This document shows, one piece after another, positions 1 through 8,445 of a DNA stretch of 64,000 nt. The DNA is taken from contig CALTWF010000005.1 of assembly GCA_943912755.1 (NCBI GenBank), forward strand, positions 1-64,000. The letters run 5' to 3'. The first letter of the stretch is position 1. Each line of letters opens with the position of its first letter. Made by a program: the position numbers and the translations under genes. The DNA is from an uncultured Pseudomonas sp. GTDB taxonomy: Bacteria; Pseudomonadota; Gammaproteobacteria; Pseudomonadales; Pseudomonadaceae. Below the pieces are notes generated by a model. That model had not been told where the DNA came from and did not search any database. It saw only the letters and a program-made list of their open reading frames with translations.

Positions 1-212
1 CCCTGCGCGAAGTCAGCCGTGAAGGCGACCAGTACAGCTGGTGGCCAGACAACGAACAGGCCGAGATGCTCAACCTGGGCTATCGCTTCGACTACCAGTT
101 GCTGACGCCTGGCCTGCGCCGCTTCGTACGCAGCGCGCGCCTGCCACGCCAGCCGCGCTTCTCGCAGCATGCGCCGCTGATCGTGGATTACGACTGGACG
201 CTGACGATCTGA
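1..212 (+). CDS. crc: Crc catabolite repression control protein, C-terminal part
   Basis: This is the last 69 codons of a gene that begins before the window. The readable product has WWPDNEQAEML, then GYRFDYQLLTPGL, and ends DYDWTLTI. This matches the C-terminus of the exonuclease III/AP-endonuclease fold, where RxDYxL contributes to the former active site. In Pseudomonas the member of this fold next to rph is Crc, which acts with Hfq to repress translation of catabolic mRNAs and is not thought to be a nuclease. The identification rests on the C-terminal sequence plus synteny. A plain exonuclease III is the alternative but is less likely at this locus. Confidence 0.85.
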   Translation, partial: LREVSREGDQYSWWPDNEQAEMLNLGYRFDYQLLTPGLRRFVRSARLPRQPRFSQHAPLIVDYDWTLTI

Positions 213-228
213 TCCTTCGATCGACAGG

Positions 229-265
229 CGCAAAAAAGCCGACCCTCGGGTCGGCTTTTTTGCGT
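229..265. terminator. Bidirectional intrinsic terminator between crc and rph
   Basis: A GC stem (GCCGACCC / GGGTCGGC, 238-255) is flanked by A6 on the left and T6 on the right. It can therefore end transcription of crc on the plus strand and of rph on the minus strand, and it lies exactly between the two convergent stop codons. Confidence 0.9.
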
Positions 266-279
266 CCGCTATTCGCGGA

Positions 280-1002
280 TCAGTCCGCCAGGGCGGCCTT
301 CTGCAGCTCGAACAGATCGGCCATGCCTTTCTGCGCGATGGCCAGCATGGCGTTCAGTTCTTCCGGCTGGAACGGCGCACCTTCGGCGGTGCCCTGGACT
401 TCGATGAAGCCACCGGCGCTGGTCATGACCACGTTCAGGTCGGTTTCGGCAGCGGAGTCTTCCAGGTAGTCCAGGTCGAGCACCGCCTCACCTTTGTACA
501 TGCCTACCGACACGGCGGCGATCATGTGCTTGAGCGGGTCGCCGCCCTTCAGGCCACCGCGCTTCTTGACCACGCGCAAGGCATCGACCAGGGCGACCAT
601 GGCGCCGGTGATCGAAGCGGTACGGGTACCGCCGTCGGCCTGGATCACGTCGCAGTCGACGTACAGGGTGATGTCGCCGAGCTTGCTCATGTCCAGCGCG
701 GCGCGCAGGGAGCGGCCGATCAGGCGCTGGATCTCCAGGGTGCGACCACCCTGCTTGCCGCGGCTGGCCTCACGCTGGTTACGCTCGCCGGTGGAGCGCG
801 GTAGCATGCCGTATTCGGCGGTCAGCCAGCCCTGGCCCTGGCCTTTGAGGAAGCGCGGAACACCGTTTTCGACGCTGACCGTGCAGACCACCTTGGTGTC
901 GCCGAACTCGACCAGTACCGACCCTTCGGCGTGCTTGGTGTAGTTGCGGGTGATGCGGATCGAGCGAAGCTGATCGGCGGCGCGACCACTTGGACGTTTC
1001 AT
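280..1002 (-). CDS. rph: Ribonuclease PH
   Basis: A 240-residue phosphorolytic 3'-5' exoribonuclease that trims the 3' ends of tRNA precursors using inorganic phosphate. The protein begins MKRPSGRAADQLRSI and contains the RNase PH core: GSVLVEFGDTKVVC near residue 30, RSTGERNQREASRGKQ (phosphate-binding region) and DCDVIQADGGTRTASI. The reading frame is open further upstream to 1260, but the start at 1002 gives the family's usual length of about 240 residues and removes a long tail with no family similarity. It is divergent from yicC and convergent with crc. Confidence 0.95.
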   Translation of the reverse strand: MKRPSGRAADQLRSIRITRNYTKHAEGSVLVEFGDTKVVCTVSVENGVPRFLKGQGQGWLTAEYGMLPRSTGERNQREASRGKQGGRTLEIQRLIGRSLRAALDMSKLGDITLYVDCDVIQADGGTRTASITGAMVALVDALRVVKKRGGLKGGDPLKHMIAAVSVGMYKGEAVLDLDYLEDSAAETDLNVVMTSAGGFIEVQGTAEGAPFQPEELNAMLAIAQKGMADLFELQKAALAD

Positions 1003-1094
1003 AAGGGATACCTGTACTGGGGGTTCGAACTGCCGAGCATTATAGAGCGCCAGGCCGGCAGTGGACATGCCTGAAGCTGTATTGGCTGTACCGG

Positions 1095-1122
1095 CCTGAT
1101 CGCTGGCAAGCCAGCGATCAGG
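1095..1122. repeat. REP-type palindrome in the rph-yicC gap
   Basis: Perfect inverted repeat with 12-base arms (CCTGATCGCTGG / CCAGCGATCAGG) around CAAG. It carries the core CGCTGGCAAGCCAGC seen in the other REP copies of this window. It lies in the 278-base gap between the divergent rph and yicC genes; no other feature could be called there. Confidence 0.7.
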
Positions 1123-1280
1123 CCCGGAAGAACAGCACAAAGCCCCCGGTCGGTATTCACCCCAGGCAATCCCGCCGGTTTGTAACATCAGTGGATGGGA
1201 CCGGGCAGCGCACTGCGTTACAATCCTGCGCCTTTGCAGCCTGTCGGCTTTCCCCTTCATCTATCTGCGAGGTACTTCCC

Positions 1281-2144
1281 ATGGTGCACAGCATGACCGC
1301 CTTCGCTCGTGTCGAACGAGCCGGGACCCAGGGCACCCTCATCTGGGAATTGCGCTCGGTCAACCACCGCTACCTCGAACCCCACCTGCGCCTGCCGGAA
1401 GCCTTCCGCGACCTCGAAGGCGCGGTGCGCGAGTCGCTGCGCCAGGGCATCTCCCGCGGGAAAGTGGAGTGCACCCTGCGCTTCACCGAGGAAAACGCCA
1501 GCAAATCGCTGCAGGTCGACCAGGAGCGCGCCCGCCAGCTGGTCGAAGCCGCCGAGACCGTCGCCAGCCTGATCAAGAACCCCGCGCCGCTGAATCCGCT
1601 GGCCGTACTGTCCTGGCCCGGCGTGCTGGTGGCCGACGCCACCGACCCGCAAGCCCTGAACCAGGAAGCCCTGAGCCTGTTCGAAGACGCACTCGCCGAA
1701 CTGAAAAACGGCCGCAACCGCGAAGGTGCCGAGCTGGCCAGGCTGATCAACGAGCGCCTGGACAACATGAGCCAGGAAGTCGCGACCCTGCGCACGCTGG
1801 TGCCGCAGATGCTCGCCGCACAGCGGCAGAAGATCCTCGACCGCTTCACCGACATGAAGGCCGAGCTCGACCCGCAGCGCCTGGAACAGGAAATGGTCCT
1901 GCTGGCGCAGAAAAGCGATGTCGCCGAAGAACTCGACCGCCTCAGCACCCACGTCACCGAAGTGCGCCGGGTGCTCAAGTCCGGTGGCGCCGCAGGCCGG
2001 CGCCTGGACTTCCTGATGCAGGAACTCAATCGCGAAGCCAATACCCTCGGCTCCAAAGCCTTCGACCCGCGCAGCACCCAAGCGGCGGTCAACCTCAAGG
2101 TGTTGATCGAGCAGATGCGTGAACAAGTACAGAACATCGAGTAA
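1281..2144 (+). CDS. yicC: YicC-family endoribonuclease (YicC/YloC)
   Basis: A 287-residue protein, the normal length for the YicC family. It begins MVHSMTAFARVE, the conserved N-terminus of the family, and ends with the DUF1732-type C-terminus (LDFLMQELNREANTLGSKA). Family members have been linked to RNA turnover and stationary-phase survival. The frame is open from 1191, but the ATG at 1281 matches the conserved start. It is followed by gmk after 13 bases, the common yicC-gmk arrangement, so the two are probably co-transcribed. Confidence 0.93.
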   Translation: MVHSMTAFARVERAGTQGTLIWELRSVNHRYLEPHLRLPEAFRDLEGAVRESLRQGISRGKVECTLRFTEENASKSLQVDQERARQLVEAAETVASLIKNPAPLNPLAVLSWPGVLVADATDPQALNQEALSLFEDALAELKNGRNREGAELARLINERLDNMSQEVATLRTLVPQMLAAQRQKILDRFTDMKAELDPQRLEQEMVLLAQKSDVAEELDRLSTHVTEVRRVLKSGGAAGRRLDFLMQELNREANTLGSKAFDPRSTQAAVNLKVLIEQMREQVQNIE

Positions 2145-2157
2145 GGCCACCCCTACC

Positions 2158-2778
2158 ATGAACCACAGCAGCGGCACCCTGTACATCATTTCGGCCCCGT
2201 CCGGCGCCGGCAAGACCAGCCTGGTCAAGGCCCTCACCGATGACCTCAACCATATTCGCGTGTCGGTTTCGCACACCACCCGGGCCATGCGCCCGGGCGA
2301 ACATGACGGGGTGAACTACCACTTCGTCGACCGCGCCGAGTTCGACCGCCTGAACGCCCAGGGCGACTTCCTCGAACAGGCCGAGGTGTTCGGCAACTGC
2401 TACGGCACCTCGCGCAGCGCACTGCAGCACACCCTGGACCAGGGCCACGACCTGATCCTGGAAATCGACTGGCAGGGCGCGCAGCAGGTGCGCAAGCTGA
2501 TGCCGGGCGTGCGCTCGATCTTCATCCTGCCACCGAGCCAGCAGGCGCTGCGCCAGCGCCTGACCAACCGCGGCCAGGACAGCGACGAGATCATCGAAGG
2601 GCGGATGCGCGAAGCGGTCAGCGAGATGGAGCATTACGACGAGTACGAGTACGTCATCATCAACGATGACTTCGCTACCGCCCTGGAAGACCTGAAAGCC
2701 GTGTTCCGCGCCAACCGCCTGCAACGGGTCGGTCAGCAGCAGCGCCACGGCGAGTTGCTCAAGCAACTGCTGGCTTGA
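2158..2778 (+). CDS. gmk: Guanylate kinase
   Basis: A 206-residue cytoplasmic kinase converting GMP and ATP to GDP and ADP. The P-loop is SAPSGAGKTS near residue 12. The GMP-binding region includes SHTTRAMRPGEHDGVNYHF, and EIDWQGAQQ follows. The ATG at 2158 is preferred over the upstream in-frame codon at 2119, which lies inside yicC. In several pseudomonads gmk is followed directly by rpoZ; here about 6.7 kb of polyamine genes lie between them. Confidence 0.96.
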   Translation: MNHSSGTLYIISAPSGAGKTSLVKALTDDLNHIRVSVSHTTRAMRPGEHDGVNYHFVDRAEFDRLNAQGDFLEQAEVFGNCYGTSRSALQHTLDQGHDLILEIDWQGAQQVRKLMPGVRSIFILPPSQQALRQRLTNRGQDSDEIIEGRMREAVSEMEHYDEYEYVIINDDFATALEDLKAVFRANRLQRVGQQQRHGELLKQLLA

Positions 2779-2799
2779 GCCCTCGCCTTCCCGGCCGCC

Positions 2800-4332
2800 T
2801 CAGCGGCGGCTCGGGAGGGTGGCGTGGCGGCGCAGCGTCATGCCCAGGAAGAATGCCGGCGCCCGCAGGCGCGACAGCAGCATCAGGACGATGCCCAGCA
2901 GCAGAATGATCATCGCGATCACGAACACCAGCCCCAACCCGCCCACATGCGAGCCGCTGCCGAATTCCGGCGAAGCGCTGTCGATGGCCGTCTGCACGAA
3001 GATCACCGAGAGAATCCCGCCGCCCAGCAACGGGCACAGGCCGCGCATGAAGAAGTGGCGCAGGCTGTCGAACAGGCTGTGGCGGAAGTACCAGACGCAG
3101 GCGAAGGCGGTCAGCGAGTAGTAGAAGCAGATCATCATGCCCAGGGCGGTGATGGTATCGGCCAGCACGTTCTCGCTCAGGGTACGCATGGTCACGTAGA
3201 ACACCCCGGCGGCGACACCGGCGCAGATGGTGGCGTAGCGCGGCGTTTGCGAGCGCGGGCAGATACGGGCGAAGCGCTCCGGCACGGCGCCGTAGTACCC
3301 CATCGCCAGCAAGGTGCGCGCCGGCGAGACGAAGGTCGACTGCAACGACGCAGCGGTACTCGCCAGCACGGCGATGGACATCAGGATCGCCAGCGGCCCC
3401 ATCACCGGGCCGGCCAGGTGGGCGAAGACGTTCTCCTGGATGCGCGGGTTGCCCAGGCCCAGGCCTTCTTCGCTGATTCCGGCGAACTGCAGGGTGGCGA
3501 TGGCGGTAACCAGGTACAGGCCGAGGATCAGCAGCACGGTCAGGGTCGCCGCGCGGCCGGGCACTTCGTCGCTGCCCACCGACTCCTCGCTCATGGTCAG
3601 GCACACATCCCAGCCCCAGAAAATGAAGATCGACAGCGACAGACCGGCGGCGAAGGCCGAGAAAGACTCGACGCCAAAGGGATTGAACCAGCTGATATCG
3701 AAGTCCATCGGCGGTGTCTGCGCCGACCCGCCGAACGCCGCGAAGGCGAACCCCACCAGCACCACCAGTTGCAAGGCCACCAGGCCGTACTGCACGGTCA
3801 TGGTCGTCCCGATGCCGCGGCAGCAGATCCACACCGCCATGGCGATGAACACGCAACAGGTGACCACGTTGACCAACAGGTTGTCGCTCAGTGCAGCCAC
3901 CTCGTGGCTGCCGGAGAGTTGGCCGAGGAACAGGTAGAAGAAGTCCACCGCCACACCGGCCAGGTTGGACAGCACGATGGTGGTGGCCGTGACCAGCCCC
4001 CAGCCACCGATCCAGCCGATCATCGGACCGAAGGCCCGTGCCGACCAGGTGAACGAAGTGCCGCTGTCCGGCTCCGCCGCGTTCAGCTCACGGTAACCCA
4101 GGGCTACCAGCAGCATCGGCAGGAAGCCGACGATGAACACCGCCGGCAAGTGCTGGCCGACTTCCCGCACGGTCGGCCCGAGGGCGCCAGTCAGGGTGTA
4201 GACCGGGGCGATGGTGGAGATGCCCAGCACGATGCTGGCGAGCAGCCCGAGGCGGCCCTTGGCCAGCCCCTTGGATGCCTTGCGAGCCTGCCCCGCCGTA
4301 CCCGAGGTCAGGCTTGCTTCGAATTCGCTCAT
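2800..4332 (-). CDS. APC-family amino acid/polyamine permease
   Basis: A 510-residue integral inner-membrane protein with about 12 hydrophobic segments and an APC-superfamily N-terminus (RLGLLASIVLGISTIAPVYTLTG), followed by GTSFTWSARAFGP. It is likely a proton-coupled importer. It is the last gene of the cassette with the amidase, aldehyde dehydrogenase and glutamate-putrescine ligase, all on the minus strand, so putrescine or a related amine is the probable substrate. Only 21 bases separate its stop from that of the convergent gmk. The substrate is inferred from context; an amino acid permease remains possible. Confidence 0.85.
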   Translation of the reverse strand: MSEFEASLTSGTAGQARKASKGLAKGRLGLLASIVLGISTIAPVYTLTGALGPTVREVGQHLPAVFIVGFLPMLLVALGYRELNAAEPDSGTSFTWSARAFGPMIGWIGGWGLVTATTIVLSNLAGVAVDFFYLFLGQLSGSHEVAALSDNLLVNVVTCCVFIAMAVWICCRGIGTTMTVQYGLVALQLVVLVGFAFAAFGGSAQTPPMDFDISWFNPFGVESFSAFAAGLSLSIFIFWGWDVCLTMSEESVGSDEVPGRAATLTVLLILGLYLVTAIATLQFAGISEEGLGLGNPRIQENVFAHLAGPVMGPLAILMSIAVLASTAASLQSTFVSPARTLLAMGYYGAVPERFARICPRSQTPRYATICAGVAAGVFYVTMRTLSENVLADTITALGMMICFYYSLTAFACVWYFRHSLFDSLRHFFMRGLCPLLGGGILSVIFVQTAIDSASPEFGSGSHVGGLGLVFVIAMIILLLGIVLMLLSRLRAPAFFLGMTLRRHATLPSRR

Positions 4333-4385
4333 GAGTAGATGTCGCCGCTATTGGAATTGTTTTTCAGGGCATCCGGGGATGCCCG

Positions 4386-5150
4386 CTACAGGTTTGCCTT
4401 ACGGTAGCGCTGGCCACCGGCGTAGGCCTCACAGGCTGCACGGAACGCCTGGAACAGACGCAACGACACCGGGTTCTCGGCATACCGCCATTCCGGATGC
4501 CATTGCACCCCGAGCACGAAGCCGGGTGCGTCCTCCATGGAAACCGCTTCGATCAGCCCGTCCGGCGCCAGCGCTTCGACGCGCAGGCCATCGGCAAGAC
4601 GATCGATACCCTGGGAGTGGAGCGAGTTGACCATGAAGCTGCGCGGCAGGCCCAGTCGCTGGAGTTGCCCGTCGGGCTCGACCGCGACCAGGTGGCGCGG
4701 GCTGTACTGCTCCTCCAGCGGGGCGTCCTGCGGCTCGCGGTGATCCAGGTAGCCGGGCAGCTCCTGGACCCGCTGGTGCAGGGTGCCGCCCAGCGCCACG
4801 TTGAGCTCCTGGAACCCCCGGCAGATGCACAGCACCGGCACCCCGGCGGCTATCGCCGCACGCAGCAGCGGCAGGGTCAGGCGATCGCGGTACGCGTCGT
4901 GCCGGGTGCCTTCCGCGCTGGGGGCGCCATTGTAATGATGCGGCTCGACATTAGAAGGCGAACCGGTAAAAAGAAGGCCGTCGAGGCGCTCCAGCAGGCG
5001 CTGCGGCTCCAGCGCGTCGCTCAGCGCCGGGATGATCAGCGGCAGGCCGGCAAAACCGGCGGCCTCGACGTACTTGTCGCCCACGGTATGGGAGGCAGTG
5101 TGACCAAGCATCTGGCGGCACGCAGTGACGCCGATCAAAGGGGTTTTCAT
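4386..5150 (-). CDS. puuD: Gamma-glutamyl-gamma-aminobutyrate hydrolase (PuuD-like)
   Basis: A 254-residue class I glutamine-amidotransferase-fold hydrolase (peptidase C26). It would release GABA and glutamate from gamma-glutamyl-GABA in the last step of the Puu putrescine pathway. The nucleophile elbow is LCICRGFQELN near residue 114, and the catalytic His-Glu pair lies in GVQWHPEW near residue 218. The length matches PuuD-type enzymes. The REP pair at 5188-5365 separates it from the aldehyde dehydrogenase, and the permease follows after 53 bases. Confidence 0.88.
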   Translation of the reverse strand: MKTPLIGVTACRQMLGHTASHTVGDKYVEAAGFAGLPLIIPALSDALEPQRLLERLDGLLFTGSPSNVEPHHYNGAPSAEGTRHDAYRDRLTLPLLRAAIAAGVPVLCICRGFQELNVALGGTLHQRVQELPGYLDHREPQDAPLEEQYSPRHLVAVEPDGQLQRLGLPRSFMVNSLHSQGIDRLADGLRVEALAPDGLIEAVSMEDAPGFVLGVQWHPEWRYAENPVSLRLFQAFRAACEAYAGGQRYRKANL

Positions 5151-5187
5151 CGATTCAGCCTCTCTTTAAGAAGTCGACGCCGCTCGT

Positions 5188-5365
5188 TGTAGGAGCTGGC
5201 TTGCCTGCGATGGACCGCACAGCGGTCCCAAAACCTGCCAACCCCGAGTATCTGGATAGCTGCGATCTACCTGACGCTGAATCTGAAACTTCACACGACC
5301 GAGACTCGTGCTGGATGGGTTTGGGACCGCTACGCGGTCCATCGCAGGCAAGCCAGCTCCTACAG
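5188..5365. repeat. REP pair (REPIN-like) with about 47-base inverted arms
   Basis: Left arm 5188-5233 and right arm 5318-5365 are near-perfect inverted copies. Each has TGTAGGAGCTGGCTTGCC, then TGCGATGGACCGC and AGCGGTCCCAAA-like sequence, with two or three differences between arms. About 85 bases of unremarkable sequence lie between them. This REP type has an extra internal GGACCGC/GCGGTCC palindrome and is shared with the single copy at 29293-29335. It could act as a 3' mRNA stabiliser or terminator between the aldehyde dehydrogenase and amidase genes. Confidence 0.8.
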
Positions 5366-5382
5366 GGGTGCAGTGTCGCTAT

Positions 5383-6876
5383 TTAGAGCTTGATCCAGGT
5401 CGCCTTCAGTTCGGTGTACTTGTCGAAGGCATGCAGCGACTTGTCGCGGCCATTGCCGGACTGCTTGAAGCCACCGAACGGCGCAGTCATGTCGCCGCCG
5501 TCGTACTGGTTGATCCAGACGCTGCCGGCACGCAAGGCACGGGCGCTGCGGTGGGCCCGGGAGATGTCCGACGTCCACACCGCCGCCGCCAGGCCGAAGG
5601 GCGAGTCGTTGGCGATGGCGATGGCTTCCTCGTCACTGTCGAAGGTGATCACCGACAGCACCGGGCCGAAGATTTCCTCCCGGGCGATACGCATGGCATT
5701 GGTCACGCCATCGAAGATCGCCGGCTGCACATACACGCCACAGGTCTCTTCCAGCACCCGCTCGCCACCGGTGACCAGGGTCGCGCCATCGGCCTTGCCG
5801 GCCTCGACGTAGCCCAGCACGGTATCCAGCTGGGTACCGTCGACCAGGGCGCCGACCCGGGTCTGCGGGTCCAGCGCATGCCCTGGTTTCCAGGCTTTCA
5901 GGGCTTCCAGCACCAGGGGCAGGAACTGGTCCTTGATCGAACGCTCCACCAGCAGGCGCGAGCCGGCGATGCACACCTCACCCTGGTTGAAGGCGATGGC
6001 TGCAGCGGCAGCTTCGGCCGCAGCATGGAGATCAGGCGCATCGGCGAAGACGATGTTCGGGCTCTTGCCCCCGGCCTCCAGCCACACGCGCTTCATGTTC
6101 GATTCGCCGGCATAGACCATCAGTTGCTTGGCGATGCGGGTCGAACCGGTGAACACCAGGGTGTCGACGTCCATGTGCAGGGCCAGGGCCTTGCCCACGG
6201 TGTGGCCGTAGCCCGGCAGCACGTTGAACACGCCCGCCGGGATCCCGGCTTCAAGCGCCAGCTGGGCCACGCGGATGGCGGTCAGCGGCGATTTCTCCGA
6301 AGGCTTGAGGATCACCGAGTTGCCCGTGGCCAGGGCCGGGCCGAGTTTCCAGCAGGCCATCATCAGCGGGAAGTTCCACGGCACGATGGCCGCGACCACG
6401 CCGATCGGCTCGCGGGTGACCAGGCCAAGCTGGTCGTGGGGCGTCGGCGCCACTTCGTCGTAGACCTTGTCGATGGCCTCGGCGGACCAGCGGATCGAGT
6501 TCGCCGCCGCCGGGATGTCGATGCTCAGGGAATCGGCGATCGGCTTGCCCATGTCCAGGGTTTCCAGCAGCGCCAGCTCCCGGGCGTTGGCCAGCAGCAG
6601 GTCGGCGAAGGCGATCAGCACGCGCTTGCGCTGGGCTGGCGCCTGACGGGCCCAGATGCCGCTGTCGAAAGTGCGACGGGCGGCAGCCACGGCCAGCTCG
6701 GCGTCGGCGGCATCGCAACTGGCGACGGCGGCCAGGGCGCGGCCGTCCACCGGGCTGATGCAGTCGAAGGTGTCGCCGCCAATGCTGTCACGGTAGGCGC
6801 CGTCGACGAAGGCGCGACCCTCGATGTGCAGGCTTTGGTAGAGGGTTTCCCACTGTTCGCGAGTCGGGATTGTCAT
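5383..6876 (-). CDS. puuC: NAD(P)-dependent aldehyde dehydrogenase (gamma-Glu-aminobutyraldehyde type, PuuC/KauB-like)
   Basis: A 497-residue aldehyde dehydrogenase. Family landmarks are PWNFPLMMACWKLGPALATG (cofactor region), GSTRIAKQL, the general-base glutamate in LEAGGKSPNIVF, and the catalytic cysteine in FNQGEVCIAGSRLL. It would oxidise gamma-glutamyl-gamma-aminobutyraldehyde to gamma-glutamyl-GABA. It lies 16 bases downstream of the gamma-glutamylputrescine synthetase gene and is surely co-transcribed with it. Substrate assignment rests on this neighbour; related enzymes accept several omega-aminoaldehydes. Confidence 0.88.
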   Translation of the reverse strand: MTIPTREQWETLYQSLHIEGRAFVDGAYRDSIGGDTFDCISPVDGRALAAVASCDAADAELAVAAARRTFDSGIWARQAPAQRKRVLIAFADLLLANARELALLETLDMGKPIADSLSIDIPAAANSIRWSAEAIDKVYDEVAPTPHDQLGLVTREPIGVVAAIVPWNFPLMMACWKLGPALATGNSVILKPSEKSPLTAIRVAQLALEAGIPAGVFNVLPGYGHTVGKALALHMDVDTLVFTGSTRIAKQLMVYAGESNMKRVWLEAGGKSPNIVFADAPDLHAAAEAAAAAIAFNQGEVCIAGSRLLVERSIKDQFLPLVLEALKAWKPGHALDPQTRVGALVDGTQLDTVLGYVEAGKADGATLVTGGERVLEETCGVYVQPAIFDGVTNAMRIAREEIFGPVLSVITFDSDEEAIAIANDSPFGLAAAVWTSDISRAHRSARALRAGSVWINQYDGGDMTAPFGGFKQSGNGRDKSLHAFDKYTELKATWIKL

Positions 6877-6892
6877 TGTTGTTCTCCGGGCA

Positions 6893-8275
6893 TCAGACCG
6901 TATGCAGGTACCAGTTGTATTCGAGGTCGGAAATCGACACCTCGAACTCCGCCAGTTCGCTTTCCTTGCAGGCGACGAAAATATCGATGTAGTCGGGGCT
7001 GATGTACTGGTTCAGCACCTCGCTGTCGTCCAGCTCGCGCAGGGCATCGCGCAGGTTGTTCGGCAGGGTCTGCTCCAGTTGCTCGTAGGAGTTGCCTTCG
7101 ATCGACGCGCCCGGCTCGATCTTGTTGGTCAGACCGTGGTGAATCCCGGCGAGGATCGCCGCCATCATCAGGTAGGGGTTGGCATCGGCGCCGGCCACCC
7201 GGTGCTCGATGCGCACGGCGTCGCTGCTGCCGGTCGGCACGCGGACCGCCACGGTGCGGTTGTCCAGGCCCCAGCTCGGCGCGTTGGGCACATAGAACTG
7301 GGCGCCGAAGCGGCGGTAGGAGTTGATGTTCGGGCAGAGGAAGGCCATCGACGCCGGCATGGTTTCCAGCACACCGCCGATGGCGTGGCGCAGGGCGTCG
7401 TTCTGCGACGGGTCGTCGCTGGTGAAGATGTTCTTGCCGGTGGCCTTGTCCAGCAGCGAGATGTGCACGTGCAGGCCGTTGCCGGCCTGGCCCGGGTACG
7501 GCTTGGCCATGAAGGTGGAGTCCATCTCATGGTCGTAGGCGATGTTCTTCACTACCCGCTTGAGCAGCAGCGCGTAGTCGCAGGCCTTCATCGGGTCGGC
7601 GACGTGGTGCATGTTCACTTCGAACTGCGCCGGGGCGCTTTCCTTGACGATGGCGTCGGCCGGAATGCCCTGCTCCTTGGCGGCTTCGAGCATGTCCTGG
7701 AGGCAATCGACGTACTCGTCGAGATCGTCGATCAGGTAGACCTGGGTCGACTGCGGGCGCTTGCCGGAAATCGGCGAGCGCGGCGGCTGCGGGCGACCGT
7801 TGAGGTTGTCCTGGTCGATCAGGTAGAACTCCAGCTCGAACGCGGCGCAGATGGTCAGGCCCAGGGCGTCGAACTTCTCCACCACGCCACGCAGCACTTC
7901 CCGCGGGTCGGCGAAGAACGGCGTGCCGTCCAGCTCGTGCATGGTCATCAGCAACTGCGCGGTGGGGCGTTTCTGCCAGGGCTCGAAGCTCAGGGTGCCG
8001 GGAATCGGGTAGCAGATGCGGTCGGCATCGCCGATATCCAGGCCCAGGCCGGTGCTTTCCACGGTGGAGCCGTTGATATCGAGGGCGAACAGCGACGCGG
8101 GCAGGTTGATGCCCTTTTCATAGACCTTGACCAGGCTCGCCCGCTCGATGCGCTTGCCACGCACCACGCCATTCATGTCGGCGATCAGCAGATCGACGAA
8201 TTGCACCTCGGGGTGGGCCTTGAGGAATTCGCCCATTTCATCAACGGGGATGGCGCACGGGGAGACCGACGTCAT
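6893..8275 (-). CDS. puuA: Glutamine-synthetase-family gamma-glutamylputrescine synthetase (PuuA-like)
   Basis: A 460-residue member of the glutamine synthetase superfamily that joins glutamate to putrescine with ATP, the entry step of the Puu pathway. Visible motifs are FELEFYLID (metal ligands), KESAPAQFEVN, GNGLHVHISL (ATP/metal site) and the C-terminal RIEHRVAGADANPYLMMAA. It has the shorter length and IADMNGVVRGKRI N-terminus of the PuuA group rather than of biosynthetic GlnA. First gene of the minus-strand cassette. A 170-base gap to the divergent LysR gene must hold the promoters of both. Confidence 0.9.
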   Translation of the reverse strand: MTSVSPCAIPVDEMGEFLKAHPEVQFVDLLIADMNGVVRGKRIERASLVKVYEKGINLPASLFALDINGSTVESTGLGLDIGDADRICYPIPGTLSFEPWQKRPTAQLLMTMHELDGTPFFADPREVLRGVVEKFDALGLTICAAFELEFYLIDQDNLNGRPQPPRSPISGKRPQSTQVYLIDDLDEYVDCLQDMLEAAKEQGIPADAIVKESAPAQFEVNMHHVADPMKACDYALLLKRVVKNIAYDHEMDSTFMAKPYPGQAGNGLHVHISLLDKATGKNIFTSDDPSQNDALRHAIGGVLETMPASMAFLCPNINSYRRFGAQFYVPNAPSWGLDNRTVAVRVPTGSSDAVRIEHRVAGADANPYLMMAAILAGIHHGLTNKIEPGASIEGNSYEQLEQTLPNNLRDALRELDDSEVLNQYISPDYIDIFVACKESELAEFEVSISDLEYNWYLHTV

Positions 8276-8445
8276 GGCTAGGCATCCTTTGGAATTATTG
8301 TGGGGGGCAGCGATGTAGGGAGGTAAAGCGGGTATCCGGGGGCGATGGCTGGTCTTGTTCTCGGGTAGTCCATCGAGGGAATCGCACTATAGAATGGCCT
8401 CCACGCAAACAGACATTGGCATTTTGGCAAGTTAAGAGTGCACCG

